Positions 1 to 8,664 of a DNA stretch of 37,420 bases are shown in pieces. Below the pieces are notes generated by a model. That model was given only the letters and a program-made list of their open reading frames with translations, did not search any database and had not been told where the DNA came from. Numbering within the stretch: position 1 is the stretch's first letter; every line of letters starts with the position of its first letter. Made by a program: the position numbers and the translations under genes. Source of the DNA: Hyphomicrobiales bacterium (GTDB lineage: Bacteria; Pseudomonadota; Alphaproteobacteria; Rhizobiales; Xanthobacteraceae); NCBI GenBank assembly GCA_009377695.1, contig WHTP01000054.1, forward strand, positions 1 to 37,420, in the 5' to 3' direction.

Positions 1-162
1 CCAATCGGCAACGGCATCATCACCGTGGACACCGACGCGCAAGCGAAAGAACGTGCGCAGGTGGACAAGGGCGACAAGGGCGGTGACGCCGCGCGCGCCG
101 CGCTTGCGCTCATCCGCCTCAAGCGCCAGGTCGAGAAACAAGCCGAGCAGGCGGCCGGGTAG
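1..162 (+). CDS. ribH: 6,7-dimethyl-8-ribityllumazine synthase, C-terminal end (partial)
   Basis: The window opens inside this gene; the frame is open from base 1 to a TAG at 160-162 and gives the last 53 residues. Lumazine synthase joins the ribose-derived butanone phosphate to the pyrimidine intermediate in the penultimate step of riboflavin synthesis, in the cytoplasm. The visible piece starts [10 protein letters not shown], and the family carries a similar P-GNGI segment in its last third, followed by an Ala/Lys-rich helix such as the one seen here ([13 protein letters not shown]). The next gene is nusB, four bases downstream, and ribH-nusB-thiL is a well-known alphaproteobacterial order, which supports the call. 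Only the tail is visible, so active-site residues cannot be checked. Confidence 0.85.
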   Translation, partial: PIGNGIITVDTDAQAKERAQVDKGDKGGDAARAALALIRLKRQVEKQAEQAAG

Positions 163-166
163 GCAG

Positions 167-655
167 ATGGCGCAGGGTCAATCATCCGAAGAGCGCAAGG
201 CCAACCGGCGCGGAGCAGCGCGCCTCGCGGCGGTACAGGCGCTCTACCAGATGGACATCGCATCAACCGGCCTCAACGAGATCTTGGCCGAATTCGAAAG
301 CCACTGGATCGGACGGGAAGTCGAAGGCGATCAATACCTGCCGGCGGAAGCCGCCTTCTTCCGCGACATCGTCGGCGGCGTGGTGCGGGAACAGAGAAAG
401 CTCGATCCACTGATCGACGAAGCGCTGGCCAAAACCTGGCCGCTCAAGCGCATCGAGGCGATCCTGCGCGCCGTGCTGCGCGCCGGCGCCTATGAGCTCG
501 ATCACCGTCGTGACGTTCCGGGGCGGGTCGTCGTGTCCGAATATGTCGACGTCGCCCATGCCTTCGTGGAGCGCAGCGAGACCGGCATGGTCAACGCGGT
601 TCTCGACCAGATCGCCCGCAAGCTGCGGGCCGGCGAATTCGAGCGGGCGGGGTAG
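167..655 (+). CDS. nusB: Transcription antitermination / N-utilisation factor NusB
   Basis: The 162-residue protein has the length and all-helical pattern of NusB, which with NusE (S10) binds the boxA RNA of rRNA leaders and supports antitermination. Recognisable family stretches are AARLAAVQALYQMDIA near residues 15-30, LKRIEAILRAVLRAGAYEL in the middle and VVVSEYVDVAHAF in the last third, close to NusB sequences of related alphaproteobacteria. The frame is open further upstream, but the ATG at 167 lies just after the ribH stop and gives the usual MAQ-type N-terminus, so I chose it. thiL follows after four bases, implying one transcript ribH-nusB-thiL. Confidence 0.95.
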   Translation: MAQGQSSEERKANRRGAARLAAVQALYQMDIASTGLNEILAEFESHWIGREVEGDQYLPAEAAFFRDIVGGVVREQRKLDPLIDEALAKTWPLKRIEAILRAVLRAGAYELDHRRDVPGRVVVSEYVDVAHAFVERSETGMVNAVLDQIARKLRAGEFERAG

Positions 656-659
656 GGCG

Positions 660-1664
660 ATGGCCGACGGCGATCCTCGATCGGCGGAAGATCGTTTGAT
701 CGCGACCTATTTCCGTCCGATCGCCACGCATCCGGCCGCGCTTGGCCTGGCCGATGACGCGGCGATGCTCGCGCCCCCAGCCGGTCACGATCTCGTCCTA
801 ACCGCGGATGCCGTGATCAGCGGCGTGCATTTCTTTCCAGAGGACGCTGCCGATATGGTGGCGAAGAAGGCGTTGCGAGTGAACCTCTCCGATCTCGCCG
901 CCAAAGGCGCGAGGCCGATCGGCTTTCTGCTGACGCTCGCCTTGCCGAAATCGGTGCCGGAAGCCTGGTTGGAACAATTCGCCCGCGGTCTCGCATCCGA
1001 TGCCGAGCTTTATGCATGCCCGCTCATGGGCGGCGATTCCGTTCGGACCTCCGGTCCGGTGGCGATCTCGATCACCGCGATCGGAGCAGTGCCCACGAAC
1101 ACGATGGTGCGCCGCAGCGGCGCCCAGGCCGGCGACGTGGTGATGGTGACCGGCACCATCGGTGACGCCGCGCTCGGGCTCGAGCTGCGTGACGTGGTCA
1201 CCGCCGCCAAGCGCTGGAAGCTCGACAACAAATACAACAACCATTTGATCCGCCGCTATCTGTTGCCGCAGCCGCGCAATGCACTGGCCGAAGCCATCCG
1301 GGTCAATGCAAGCGCGGCAATGGATGTGTCAGACGGGCTCGTGGGCGATCTCGGCAAGCTGTGTGATGCGTCGGGGTGCTCCGCCGAAATCGAAGTGGCG
1401 CGCGTGCCGCTATCGGAGGCGGCTGCGAGCGTCGTTGCGTCGGAGCCGGCGGCAATCGAGAAGGTGCTGACCGGCGGTGACGACTACGAGATCGTCTGCG
1501 CGGTCCCGCCCGACCGGCTCAGCGCGTTCCGCGCCGCCGCGGATTCAGCCCGCGTGCCGGTGGCCGAGATCGGCCGCCTCACGGGGGTGAGGACGCCGCC
1601 GCGGTTTTTTGCGCGAGACGGCAAGGCAATGCTGTTCAAGAAGACATCCTTCAGTCATTTTTGA
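660..1664 (+). CDS. thiL: Thiamine-monophosphate kinase
   Basis: This 334-residue cytoplasmic enzyme phosphorylates thiamine monophosphate to the active cofactor thiamine diphosphate with ATP. The family pattern is complete: an acidic DDAAML near residues 32-37, LTADAVISGVHF at about 47-58, MGGDS at 123-127, MDVSDGL starting at 221 and GGDDYEIV starting at 272. These acidic motifs hold the magnesium ions and ATP. I chose the ATG at 660, four bases after the nusB stop. The open frame runs back to 492 only because it shadows nusB. It closes the riboflavin/NusB/thiamine housekeeping operon. The next gene starts 22 bases later behind its own GGAGG and is a different kind of gene, so read-through is possible but not shown. 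Confidence 0.95.
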   Translation: MADGDPRSAEDRLIATYFRPIATHPAALGLADDAAMLAPPAGHDLVLTADAVISGVHFFPEDAADMVAKKALRVNLSDLAAKGARPIGFLLTLALPKSVPEAWLEQFARGLASDAELYACPLMGGDSVRTSGPVAISITAIGAVPTNTMVRRSGAQAGDVVMVTGTIGDAALGLELRDVVTAAKRWKLDNKYNNHLIRRYLLPQPRNALAEAIRVNASAAMDVSDGLVGDLGKLCDASGCSAEIEVARVPLSEAAASVVASEPAAIEKVLTGGDDYEIVCAVPPDRLSAFRAAADSARVPVAEIGRLTGVRTPPRFFARDGKAMLFKKTSFSHF

Positions 1665-1686
1665 AGGAAGGCACGGAGGAGCTGCC

Positions 1687-2937
1687 ATGGACGACAGGAC
1701 CGCGGCGACGACCGCAACCGTTTCCGCCGCGCAGCAGGCCGCGTACCGCGGCGGGGACAAGCTGCGCACGCGATATCCCACGATCGACTATCTGCGCCGC
1801 GCTGCGAGGGAGCGTCTCCCGCATTTTGCCTTCGAATACTGCGACGGCGGCGCCGGCTCCGACGGCGGCATCCGGCGCAACTGGGCCGGGCTTGATGCGG
1901 TGGAGATCGTCCCGCGCTACGGCGTGATGCCGGCTTTGCCGCCGGTGGAGGTGGAGCTGTTCGGGCGCAAATATGCGGCACCGATCGGCATTCCGCCGAT
2001 GGGTGGCCCGGGGATTGTCTGGCCGGGCGCGGACGCGTACATGGCGCAGGCGGCGCAGCGCGCGCGCATTCCCTATACGCTTGGCACCGTCGGCGGCATT
2101 ACGATCGAACAGGCGGCGAAGCTCGCACCGGATGTTCTCTGGTTCCAGCTCTACCGGATGGCGCGCAACGACCACTGGCTTGGGTTCGAGCTGATGCGCC
2201 GTTGCGAGGCGGCCGGCGTGCATGTGTTCGTGCTGACCGTCGACGTGCCGGTCCGTACCGTGCGCCCGCGCGAGGTCGTCGTTGGGCTTGGCGGCAGCAA
2301 GTTCTCGACCGGGCCGCGCATGCTCTACGACATGCTGAGCTCGCCCGGTTGGCTGATGTCGCTGTGGCAGCATGGCCAGCCCCGCTTCGCCAACATCAAG
2401 AGCTATGCCGGAGAGAACGCGAGCACGAACGAGGTGATCAACTTCGCGCGCAGCGAGATCGGCGGCGCTTTCACCTGGGACGAGATCGCACGCTTCCGCG
2501 ACAAGTGGAAGAAACCGCTGGTCCTCAAAGGCATCATGCACCCGGCCGACGCCGAACGCGCGATTTCGCTCGGCATCGACGGGATCTGGGTGTCGAATCA
2601 CGGCGGGCGTCAGATTGAAGCGCTGCCGGCGCCGATTGACGTGCTGCCCGCGGTTGCGGCCCAGGTTGGCTCACGCGCGACCGTGCTGTTCGATTCCGGC
2701 GTTCGCAGCGGTCTCGACGTCGTGCGTGCGATTGCGCTCGGAGCGCACGCGACGTTTGCCGGCAAGGCGTTTCTCTGGGGCCTCGGTGCGCTCGGCGCCG
2801 ACGGCCCGAAGCACGTGATCGACCTTATGATCGACGAAGCGCGCGCCTCGCTTGGCCAGATCGGAGCCAAGACGCCGGCCGATGCCCGCTCGGTGGTGAT
2901 CCGGCATCCCGGCGCGTTGACGTTCCCGCGCGTCTGA
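1687..2937 (+). CDS. FMN-dependent alpha-hydroxy-acid dehydrogenase/oxidase
   Basis: A 416-residue flavoprotein of the lactate dehydrogenase / glycolate oxidase / mandelate dehydrogenase family, which oxidises an L-2-hydroxy acid to the 2-keto acid using FMN. The TIM-barrel signature is intact: FEYCDGGAG near residues 50-58, PIGIPPMGGPG, a lysine at about 281 (VLKGI) that would contact FMN, and the catalytic SNHGGRQ with His305 and an FMN/substrate-binding Arg at 308, followed by DSGVRSGLDV. The ATG at 1687 sits seven bases after GGAGG. The substrate cannot be read from sequence. An MFS transporter follows in the same direction after about 115 bases and might import a related acid, but that is only context. 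It belongs to the accessory block between thiL and hppA. Confidence 0.88.
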   Translation: MDDRTAATTATVSAAQQAAYRGGDKLRTRYPTIDYLRRAARERLPHFAFEYCDGGAGSDGGIRRNWAGLDAVEIVPRYGVMPALPPVEVELFGRKYAAPIGIPPMGGPGIVWPGADAYMAQAAQRARIPYTLGTVGGITIEQAAKLAPDVLWFQLYRMARNDHWLGFELMRRCEAAGVHVFVLTVDVPVRTVRPREVVVGLGGSKFSTGPRMLYDMLSSPGWLMSLWQHGQPRFANIKSYAGENASTNEVINFARSEIGGAFTWDEIARFRDKWKKPLVLKGIMHPADAERAISLGIDGIWVSNHGGRQIEALPAPIDVLPAVAAQVGSRATVLFDSGVRSGLDVVRAIALGAHATFAGKAFLWGLGALGADGPKHVIDLMIDEARASLGQIGAKTPADARSVVIRHPGALTFPRV

Positions 2938-3053
2938 CGGCGGCGGTACAGCCGGCGCGCATTGCTGTCCCGCGCTTACAAGGTGGAAATTTCCTTGTCG
3001 AGCCGATACAGAGGGGTCGCCGTTTCACGGACGGCCTGTTTCGGAGAATAGTG

Positions 3054-4274
3054 ATGTCGGCGGTGGTCGAAACCTTGATGGACGCAGCCGCCGGCGACCG
3101 GCTTGCCCGGCGCAATGCGATCATCCTTGCGGTCGCGCAGGCGCTCGCCGGCGGCAACAACGTCGTGCTGATTGCCACCGGCGCCATTGTCGGCGCGATG
3201 CTCGCGCCCGACCGCAGCCTCGCGACGGTCCCGGTCTCCATCTATGTGCTCGGCATGTGGATCGGCGCTTTGCCGAGAGGCTGGATTGCCCGCCGCTATG
3301 GCCGGCAGACGTCGTTCTTCGTCGGGACCGCGTTCGGCGTCCTCGCCGGGCTGTTCGCATGCGCCGCCGTGGTTGCGGCGTCCTTTGTTCTGCTCTGTAT
3401 CGGTGCGCTGTTCACCGGCTTCTATGCCGCCGTCCATCAGTCCTATCGCTTTGCGGCCGCCGACACCGCGAGCGACGCGTTCCGGCCGAAGGCGATTTCC
3501 TGGGTGATGGTCGGAGGCATCTTTGCCGGATTGTTCGGTTCGCAGGTGGTCATCGTCACCAAGGACCTTTGGCAACCCTATCTCTTCGCCGGCACGTTTC
3601 TGGCCCAGGCGGCGGTAGCACTGGTCTCGGCAGCGGTCCTGATGCTGGTCAAGATCCCCATGCCGCCGGCCCACATGGCCGCGAACTCCGGTCGTCCGAT
3701 CTCGGAGATCGCGCGCCAGCCCCGTTTTGTAGCGGCGGTGGCCTGCGGGGTCGGCAGCTATTCCATGATGAACATGGTGATGACATCGGCGCCGCTCGCC
3801 ATGATCGATTGCAATCATTCGGTGAACGAAGCGACGCTCGGCATTCAGTGGCATCTCCTGGGGATGTTCGTGCCAAGTCTTTTCACCGGCTCGCTGATCT
3901 TGCGCTTCGGCCTCGAACGTATCATCGGGATCGGGCTCGGTTTGATCGCGCTGAGCGCGATCATCGCCATTTCCGGCATCTCGCTCTGGCACTTCTGGAT
4001 CGCGCTCATGCTGCTCGGCGTCGGCTGGAATTTTTCCTTTGTCGGCGCCACTACCATGGTGACCCAGTGCCACCGTCCCGAGGAACGCAACAAGGTGCAA
4101 TCGTTCAACGATTTCCTGGTGTTCGGGTCGATGGCGATCGGCTCGTTCTCGTCCGGCACTGTGCTGGTCAACTTCGGCTGGGTTGCAGTCAACAATATTG
4201 TCTTCCCGGTGATCCTGGCTGCCGCCGTATTGCTCATCTGGCAGGTGTTGCGGCCGCGTCCGCAGGCGGCCTGA
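3054..4274 (+). CDS. MFS transporter
   Basis: A 406-residue, strongly hydrophobic protein with about twelve predicted membrane segments and the major facilitator loop motif between helices 2 and 3 (GALPRGWIARRYGR, residues about 71-84). It lies in the inner membrane. The C-terminal half contains WNFSFVGATTMV and a cytoplasmic loop HRPEERNKVQSFNDF, seen in an uncharacterised MFS subgroup common in alpha- and betaproteobacteria. A GTG at 3051 directly precedes the ATG at 3054; a GGAG lies about 8-10 bases upstream and could serve either. The substrate is unknown. The stop is one base from the end of the convergent SemiSWEET gene, so the two must share terminator space. Confidence 0.85.
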   Translation: MSAVVETLMDAAAGDRLARRNAIILAVAQALAGGNNVVLIATGAIVGAMLAPDRSLATVPVSIYVLGMWIGALPRGWIARRYGRQTSFFVGTAFGVLAGLFACAAVVAASFVLLCIGALFTGFYAAVHQSYRFAAADTASDAFRPKAISWVMVGGIFAGLFGSQVVIVTKDLWQPYLFAGTFLAQAAVALVSAAVLMLVKIPMPPAHMAANSGRPISEIARQPRFVAAVACGVGSYSMMNMVMTSAPLAMIDCNHSVNEATLGIQWHLLGMFVPSLFTGSLILRFGLERIIGIGLGLIALSAIIAISGISLWHFWIALMLLGVGWNFSFVGATTMVTQCHRPEERNKVQSFNDFLVFGSMAIGSFSSGTVLVNFGWVAVNNIVFPVILAAAVLLIWQVLRPRPQAA

Positions 4275-4275
4275 G

Positions 4276-4569
4276 TTATCCATATCGAATCTTCAGGGCC
4301 ACGATCACGAGCATCAGGGCGAGCGTTACGGCGCTCGACCAGATCAGCGGCCAGTCAGCGAGCGCCATGCCGTAGAGCAGCCATAGTAGGATCCCGATCG
4401 TGAATCCGAGATTAGTCGGCAGCGACAGCGCCCGGGTGTCCCGGTCACGAATGATCTTGATGGCCTGTGGCAGCCAGCACACGGTGGTGAGAATGGCGCC
4501 GGCGTTTCCGATCAAGTCAACGACCGGCGCGGGCAGGGGGATGAGGCTCAAGTCAGACCCCTGAGGCAT
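4276..4569 (-). CDS. SemiSWEET-type small membrane transporter (PQ-loop, MtN3 half-unit)
   Basis: This 97-residue protein has three hydrophobic segments (about residues 15-38, 49-68 and 70-92), the architecture of bacterial SemiSWEET half-transporters, which dimerise to move small sugars down a gradient. The diagnostic PQ pair is in the first helix (CWLPQA, Pro34-Gln35), followed by the positively charged loop KIIRDRDTRALS and the segment LGFTIGILLWLLYG. The ATG at 4567-4569 is preceded by an in-frame TTG; neither has a strong ribosome site, so the start is uncertain by a codon or two. The gene is convergent with the MFS transporter, with one base between stops. Function is inferred from the family only. 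Confidence 0.8.
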   Translation of the reverse strand: MPQGSDLSLIPLPAPVVDLIGNAGAILTTVCWLPQAIKIIRDRDTRALSLPTNLGFTIGILLWLLYGMALADWPLIWSSAVTLALMLVIVALKIRYG

Positions 4570-4572
4570 CAA

Positions 4573-5009
4573 CGGCCAACAATCGCGCTCCGACGAATCG
4601 AGATGCGCAGGATATCTGCGCTTGGATGTTGGTTTGATGACATGGGGACGAGCGCTCGGCTATCCCGCTGCAGTCCTTGATGCGTCAGCCATCTGTACCT
4701 AAGGCGGACATCAGTATTTGCGCAAATGCAGCGCAAAATGGTCACGTAATATTCATCGAACGCTTAGCGAACTTCCCGCCACAGACTGTTACCATGCAAC
4801 AAACCACAAAGTGCTCGCCATTCAGTCGCGAGAGCCCGTGGAGCGCACAGAATAGAACTACAGAACAGTAGTAATGACGGAAGCATTGTCCGGCAGTCGA
4901 TAGTGTCGCTGCCGAAGAAGCCGTAACGCAGCGAACCGCTGCGACAGGTGCGGGACCTTACCTTGGAATCGCCGAATGCGGGCTGGCGAATCCAAGCCCC
5001 GGTTGCTCG
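4573..5009. other. Gene-poor intergenic stretch
   Basis: I see no convincing gene in these roughly 440 bases. The open frames here (plus strand 4677-4871, minus strand 4764-5081) have no recognisable domain, no good ribosome site and irregular composition. A perfect 12-base palindrome, ATTTGCGCAAAT, lies at 4716-4727 and could be chance or an operator. The stretch ends in a two-copy direct repeat and then a relic gene, so it probably represents decayed accessory DNA. Confidence 0.5.
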
Positions 5010-5041
5010 CCTTCTAACGAGCCAACCTTCTAACAAGCCAG
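5010..5041. repeat. Two-copy 16-base direct tandem repeat
   Basis: The unit CCTTCTAACGAGCCAA (5010-5025) is immediately followed by a second copy (5026-5041) that differs at two positions. It sits just before the DUF1254 relic and supplies in-frame stop codons upstream of it, consistent with slippage in DNA that is no longer coding. Confidence 0.7.
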
Positions 5042-5056
5042 AATCGGGAGTCTGTA

Positions 5057-5221
5057 ATGAACATCGCCCGCCGCTCAGCAACGGACAAGCACTCGAACTC
5101 GCTGCCAGCGCCTGCCGGAGACTTTGTCCTGGTGCTGCGGCTGTACCGGCCGAGCGAGAGAAATCCCCCGATCATCAACGCCTCTTGGAAGATTCCGCCG
5201 GTAGGAAAGGTAAGAGTTTGA
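5057..5221 (+). pseudogene. Relic of a DUF1254/DUF1214 protein (C-terminal end only)
   Basis: An open frame of 54 codons ends in TGA at 5219-5221. Its product has the C-terminal signature of the two intact DUF1254/DUF1214 proteins just downstream: TDKHSNSLPAP corresponds to ADKEANWLPAP, LVLRLYRP to LVMRLYWP, and NPPIINASWKIPPVGKV to the PPSI...TWQPPGIKRV ending. The frame upstream is closed by a stop at 5015-5017 and I found no other part of the gene, so about 400 residues are missing. An ATG at 5057 with GGAG before it could in principle express a short peptide, but a truncated gene is the simpler reading. It shows that the array once had at least three members. Confidence 0.75.
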
Positions 5222-5291
5222 GATCGTGCGGCCTCGAGCAATCACCGGCCCTGACTAAAAAGCTGATCCGTTCCACTGCCTGGAGGTTTCA

Positions 5292-6734
5292 ATGCTCACG
5301 AAGCGCGATCTTCTACTTCGTTCCGCCGCGTTGGCTGCAATCACTGCCGCGGCGACAAAGTCTGTCCCGGTGAAAGCGCAGGCAAGCACCGACCGTCCGG
5401 GTTTCTTCGGAGCAAAAGACATTGCAGAGGCAGGTTTCATCTTCGGCCTGCCGATCGTGATGAACTACGGCGTCATGTACGAGTACGCCGTCGATCGTAA
5501 TTCAGGTCAGTTCAAGGCCCCGTTCAATCAGATCAAAAATTTGACGCATGTCGCAACTTACAAGGACACCGCGGTTGTCACGCCCAACAGCGACACGCCG
5601 TATTCCATCTCATGGCTCGATCTGCGCGCCGAGCCGATCGTGCTTTCGGTCCCGGCGGTGGATCCAAAACGCTACTACTCGGTCCAGCTCTGTGACGGCA
5701 ATACCTACAATTACGGCTATATCGGCAGCCGTGCCACGGGAAGCGAGGCCGGCGATTACATGGTTGTCGGGCCGGATTGGAAGGGCGCGACCCCGCCCGG
5801 GATCAAGAAGGTGTTCCAGGGCTCGACGCAATTTTCCATCGTTATCTACCGCACGCAACTCTTCGATCCGGCAGATATGCCGAATGTTGAAAAGGTTCAG
5901 GCCGGTTACATCGTGCGGCCCCTGTCGGCCTATCTTAAGCAGCCCGCGCCTGCTGCGCCGGCCATCGACTTTCCGAAAATCGACAAGGAGCTCGTGAAGA
6001 CGAACTTCTTCGAATACCTCGACTTCGCGCTGCAGTTCGCGCCCGCGCAATCGAACGAAAAGGAGATACGCGCCCAGCTTGCTCGGATCGGCATCGGGCC
6101 AGGCAAGACCTTCAACTTCAAGGACCTGCCGCTGGAGCAAAAGATCGAAATCGGCCTGGGCATGAAGGAAGGTGAACGGAAGATCGACGAGGCCGTCGCC
6201 AAGGCCGGCAAGGACATCAACGGCTGGCGGGTCAGCGCTCTGCAGGGCGACAGTGCCTATTTCAACGGCGACTGGTTGAAGCGCGCCACCGGCGCAAAGG
6301 CGGGCATCTACGGCAACGATTCAGTGGAGGCGACGTATCCGCTCACGCGCGCCGACGGCGATGGTCAGACGCTCGACGGCAGCAAACATAATTACACGCT
6401 GACATTCCTGCCGGGTCAGCAGCCGCCGGTCGAAGCGTTTTGGTCGGTGACGATGTATGACGGCAAGACGCAGTTGCTGATCGAAAATCCGATCAATCGT
6501 TATCTTATCAACTCACCGATGCTCCCCGCGATGAAGACCAACGCGGATGGGTCGCTGACGCTTTACATCCAGAACAAATCGCCGGGCGCTGACAAAGAAG
6601 CCAACTGGCTGCCTGCGCCAAACGGTCCGATCTATCTGGTGATGCGGCTCTACTGGCCGAAGGTCACGCCACCCTCGATCTTGCCGGTGGGTGAGGGGAC
6701 ATGGCAGCCGCCCGGCATAAAGCGGGTTTCGTAG
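5292..6734 (+). CDS. Secreted DUF1254/DUF1214 domain protein, first intact copy
   Basis: A 480-residue protein with an N-terminal signal peptide (KRDLLLRSAALAAI, cleavage likely after VKAQA near residue 31), so it is expected in the periplasm. The N-terminal DUF1254 domain carries TPNSDTPYS and RYYSVQLCDGNTYNYGYIGS; the C-terminal DUF1214 domain carries FWSVTMYDG, NPINRYLINSPML and ANWLPAPNGPIYLVMRLYWP. The biochemical role of the family is not firmly established. The start at 5292 is preceded by TGGAGG at good spacing. A homologous gene follows after 51 bases and a relic of a third precedes it, so the array arose by tandem duplication or serial acquisition. The two intact copies have clearly diverged. 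Confidence 0.85.
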   Translation: MLTKRDLLLRSAALAAITAAATKSVPVKAQASTDRPGFFGAKDIAEAGFIFGLPIVMNYGVMYEYAVDRNSGQFKAPFNQIKNLTHVATYKDTAVVTPNSDTPYSISWLDLRAEPIVLSVPAVDPKRYYSVQLCDGNTYNYGYIGSRATGSEAGDYMVVGPDWKGATPPGIKKVFQGSTQFSIVIYRTQLFDPADMPNVEKVQAGYIVRPLSAYLKQPAPAAPAIDFPKIDKELVKTNFFEYLDFALQFAPAQSNEKEIRAQLARIGIGPGKTFNFKDLPLEQKIEIGLGMKEGERKIDEAVAKAGKDINGWRVSALQGDSAYFNGDWLKRATGAKAGIYGNDSVEATYPLTRADGDGQTLDGSKHNYTLTFLPGQQPPVEAFWSVTMYDGKTQLLIENPINRYLINSPMLPAMKTNADGSLTLYIQNKSPGADKEANWLPAPNGPIYLVMRLYWPKVTPPSILPVGEGTWQPPGIKRVS

Positions 6735-6785
6735 ATTCCACTAACGTCGGCACGTTCGATACGAACGAAATGAAAGGCAAGAGTC

Positions 6786-8195
6786 ATGAAAACCATCACG
6801 CGAAGAAGCTTTGCTTCCGGGATTGCTCTGCTCCCGACGTTACGGTTCACAGCGGCCCATGCCCAAACCGGTGTCACCCCTGCCGAGGCCCGCGCGATCG
6901 CCAAAGAGGCCTATGTCTACGGCTTTCCGATCGTGGACAACTACCGCATCCAGCACACCTATTGGGTGGATCGCACGAACCCTGAATACAAGGGGCCCTG
7001 GAACCAAATCTGGAACAGCGCACGTCTGTTCACGCCCGCGGACAAGGCGATTCAATCGCCCAACTCGGACACGCTTTACTCCTTCGTCGGCGCGGACCTG
7101 CGTTCCGAGCCCCTCGTCCTCACCGTGCCGGAGATCGAAAAAGACCGCTATTTCAGCGTCCAGCTCATCGATTACTACACCTTTAACTTCGACTACATCG
7201 GCAGCCGCACGACCGGCAATGGGGGCGGCAGCTTCCTGCTCGCTGGGCCGGGCTGGAGAGGCGAAACTCCCAAGGGCGTCGACAAGGTGTTTCGCTCGGA
7301 GACCGAGCTGGTGTTCCCCGCGTATCGTACGCAGCTCTTCAATCCGGGCGATATTGACAATGTGAAGAAGGTGCAGGCCGGCTACAAGGTGCAGCCGCTC
7401 TCGGCGTTTCTCGGACAGCCCGCCCCCAAGGCCGCCCCCGCTATTGATTTCATCAAGCCGCTGACGCCGGCACAGGAGAGAACGTCGCCCGAGTTTTTCA
7501 ACATCCTGAACTTCGTTCTGCAGTTCTGTCCGACGGTCCCGTCCGAGACGGAACTCATGGCGCGTTTCGCCAGGATCGGTGTCGGAGCAGGCAAGACCTT
7601 TGATGCGAGCAAGCTCTCCCCCGAGTTGAAGACGGCAATCGAACAAGGCATGGCCGACGCCTGGGTTGCTGACCGCGGAGCGCAGCAACAATGGGCTGAG
7701 GGGAAGGTGAGCTCCGGCGACCTATTCGGCTCGCGGGAATCTCTGAAGAACAATTATCTCTACCGCATGACCGCGGCCGCGCTGGGCATCTATGGAAATT
7801 CAAAACAGGAAGCGATCTATGGGTATTATGCCTTGGACGAAGCGAAGCAGAAGCTGGACGGTGCCAACCGCTATACTTTGCGCTTTGCGCCGGGCCAATT
7901 GCCGCCCGTGCACGCGTTCTGGTCGCTGACGATGTATGAATTGCCGTCGAGCCTGCTCGTGGCCAATCCCATCAATCGTTATCTCATCAACTCGCCGATG
8001 CTGCCGCAGCTCAAGCGCGATGCCGACGGCGGACTGACGCTGATTGTCCAAAACGAATCCCCCGGCAAGGACAAGGAAGCCAACTGGCTGCCCGCGCCGA
8101 AGGGGCCGTTCGCGATGGCCCTGCGCCTCTACTGGCCGAAAGAGGAGGCGGTGAAAGGCAAGTGGACGCAGCCGCCATTGCAGCGGGCGGCGTGA
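6786..8195 (+). CDS. Secreted DUF1254/DUF1214 domain protein, second intact copy
   Basis: A 469-residue paralogue of the preceding gene. Its leader has a twin-arginine look (TRRSFASGIALLP, cleavage after AHAQ near residue 27), so export may be by Tat, unlike the first copy, which lacks the arginine pair. Shared blocks are PNSDTLYSFVGADLRSEP, DRYFSVQLIDYYTFNFDYIGS, FWSLTMYELP, NPINRYLINSPMLPQLK and ANWLPAPKGPFAMALRLYWP. It carries an insert around residues 275-330 (MADAWVADRGAQQQWAEG...) that is shorter in the first copy. The ATG at 6786 follows AAAGG at about nine bases. It is probably cotranscribed with the first copy and with the small secreted protein downstream. Function unknown. Confidence 0.85.
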   Translation: MKTITRRSFASGIALLPTLRFTAAHAQTGVTPAEARAIAKEAYVYGFPIVDNYRIQHTYWVDRTNPEYKGPWNQIWNSARLFTPADKAIQSPNSDTLYSFVGADLRSEPLVLTVPEIEKDRYFSVQLIDYYTFNFDYIGSRTTGNGGGSFLLAGPGWRGETPKGVDKVFRSETELVFPAYRTQLFNPGDIDNVKKVQAGYKVQPLSAFLGQPAPKAAPAIDFIKPLTPAQERTSPEFFNILNFVLQFCPTVPSETELMARFARIGVGAGKTFDASKLSPELKTAIEQGMADAWVADRGAQQQWAEGKVSSGDLFGSRESLKNNYLYRMTAAALGIYGNSKQEAIYGYYALDEAKQKLDGANRYTLRFAPGQLPPVHAFWSLTMYELPSSLLVANPINRYLINSPMLPQLKRDADGGLTLIVQNESPGKDKEANWLPAPKGPFAMALRLYWPKEEAVKGKWTQPPLQRAA

Positions 8196-8277
8196 ACGCA
8201 TCGCCGCACCCGCGGCCACCTCATCTGCCGACAGTGGAAGTGTACCGGCCCGCAGATAGGCCGATCGGAGATCAGAC

Positions 8278-8604
8278 ATGATGAAGCGAACGATGTTGCC
8301 GTTTCTCGCCGTCGCTGTACTCGCGCTGCACCCCTTCAGTGCCGCTGCCCAAAATGTGCCGACTTTTGACGTCGGCCCGCAATGCAGCGCGCAAGCGAAG
8401 GCGGCGCCGGAATTAGGCCAAGCCTGCCTGGCTGATGAGAAAAAAGCGCGTGAAGACCTTGTCGGCCAGTGGGCGCAATTCGCCCCGGACAGCAAGGCGA
8501 GGTGCACGCAGATGGCGACCGGTGTCGCCGGGATCCGAAGCTATGTCGAACTGCTCACCTGCCTTCAGATCGCGAAAGACGTGAAAGGCCTGCCCAAAGA
8601 ATGA
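8278..8604 (+). CDS. Small secreted four-cysteine protein of unknown function
   Basis: A 108-residue product with a clear signal peptide (FLAVAVLALHPFSAAAQ), leaving a mature part of about 83 residues. The mature part has four cysteines in the contexts PQCSA, QACLADE, ARCTQM and LTCLQ, spaced so that two disulphides are possible. I recognise this as a type of hypothetical protein common in Bradyrhizobium relatives but know no function. The start is one of two adjacent ATGs (8278 or 8281), with GGAG about ten bases upstream. It lies 82 bases after the second DUF1254 gene in the same direction and may be in its transcript, which would suggest a shared periplasmic role. Confidence 0.7.
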   Translation: MMKRTMLPFLAVAVLALHPFSAAAQNVPTFDVGPQCSAQAKAAPELGQACLADEKKAREDLVGQWAQFAPDSKARCTQMATGVAGIRSYVELLTCLQIAKDVKGLPKE

Positions 8605-8664
8605 TCCGTCGGGAGGCGGCGTGCGGTTAGCACGTGGACGATTGCGGGGTCGAAGCCATGCTGA

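Noticed and set aside
4716-4727. Perfect palindrome ATTTGCGCAAAT as a regulator site
   Set aside because: It is a single 12-base dyad with no nearby promoter or gene start to control, so it is plausible by chance.
4764-5081. Minus-strand frame of 105 codons in the gap before the DUF1254 genes
   Set aside because: It has no recognisable domain and no ribosome site, and it overlaps both the tandem repeat and the relic gene on the other strand. Its residues look like random translation.
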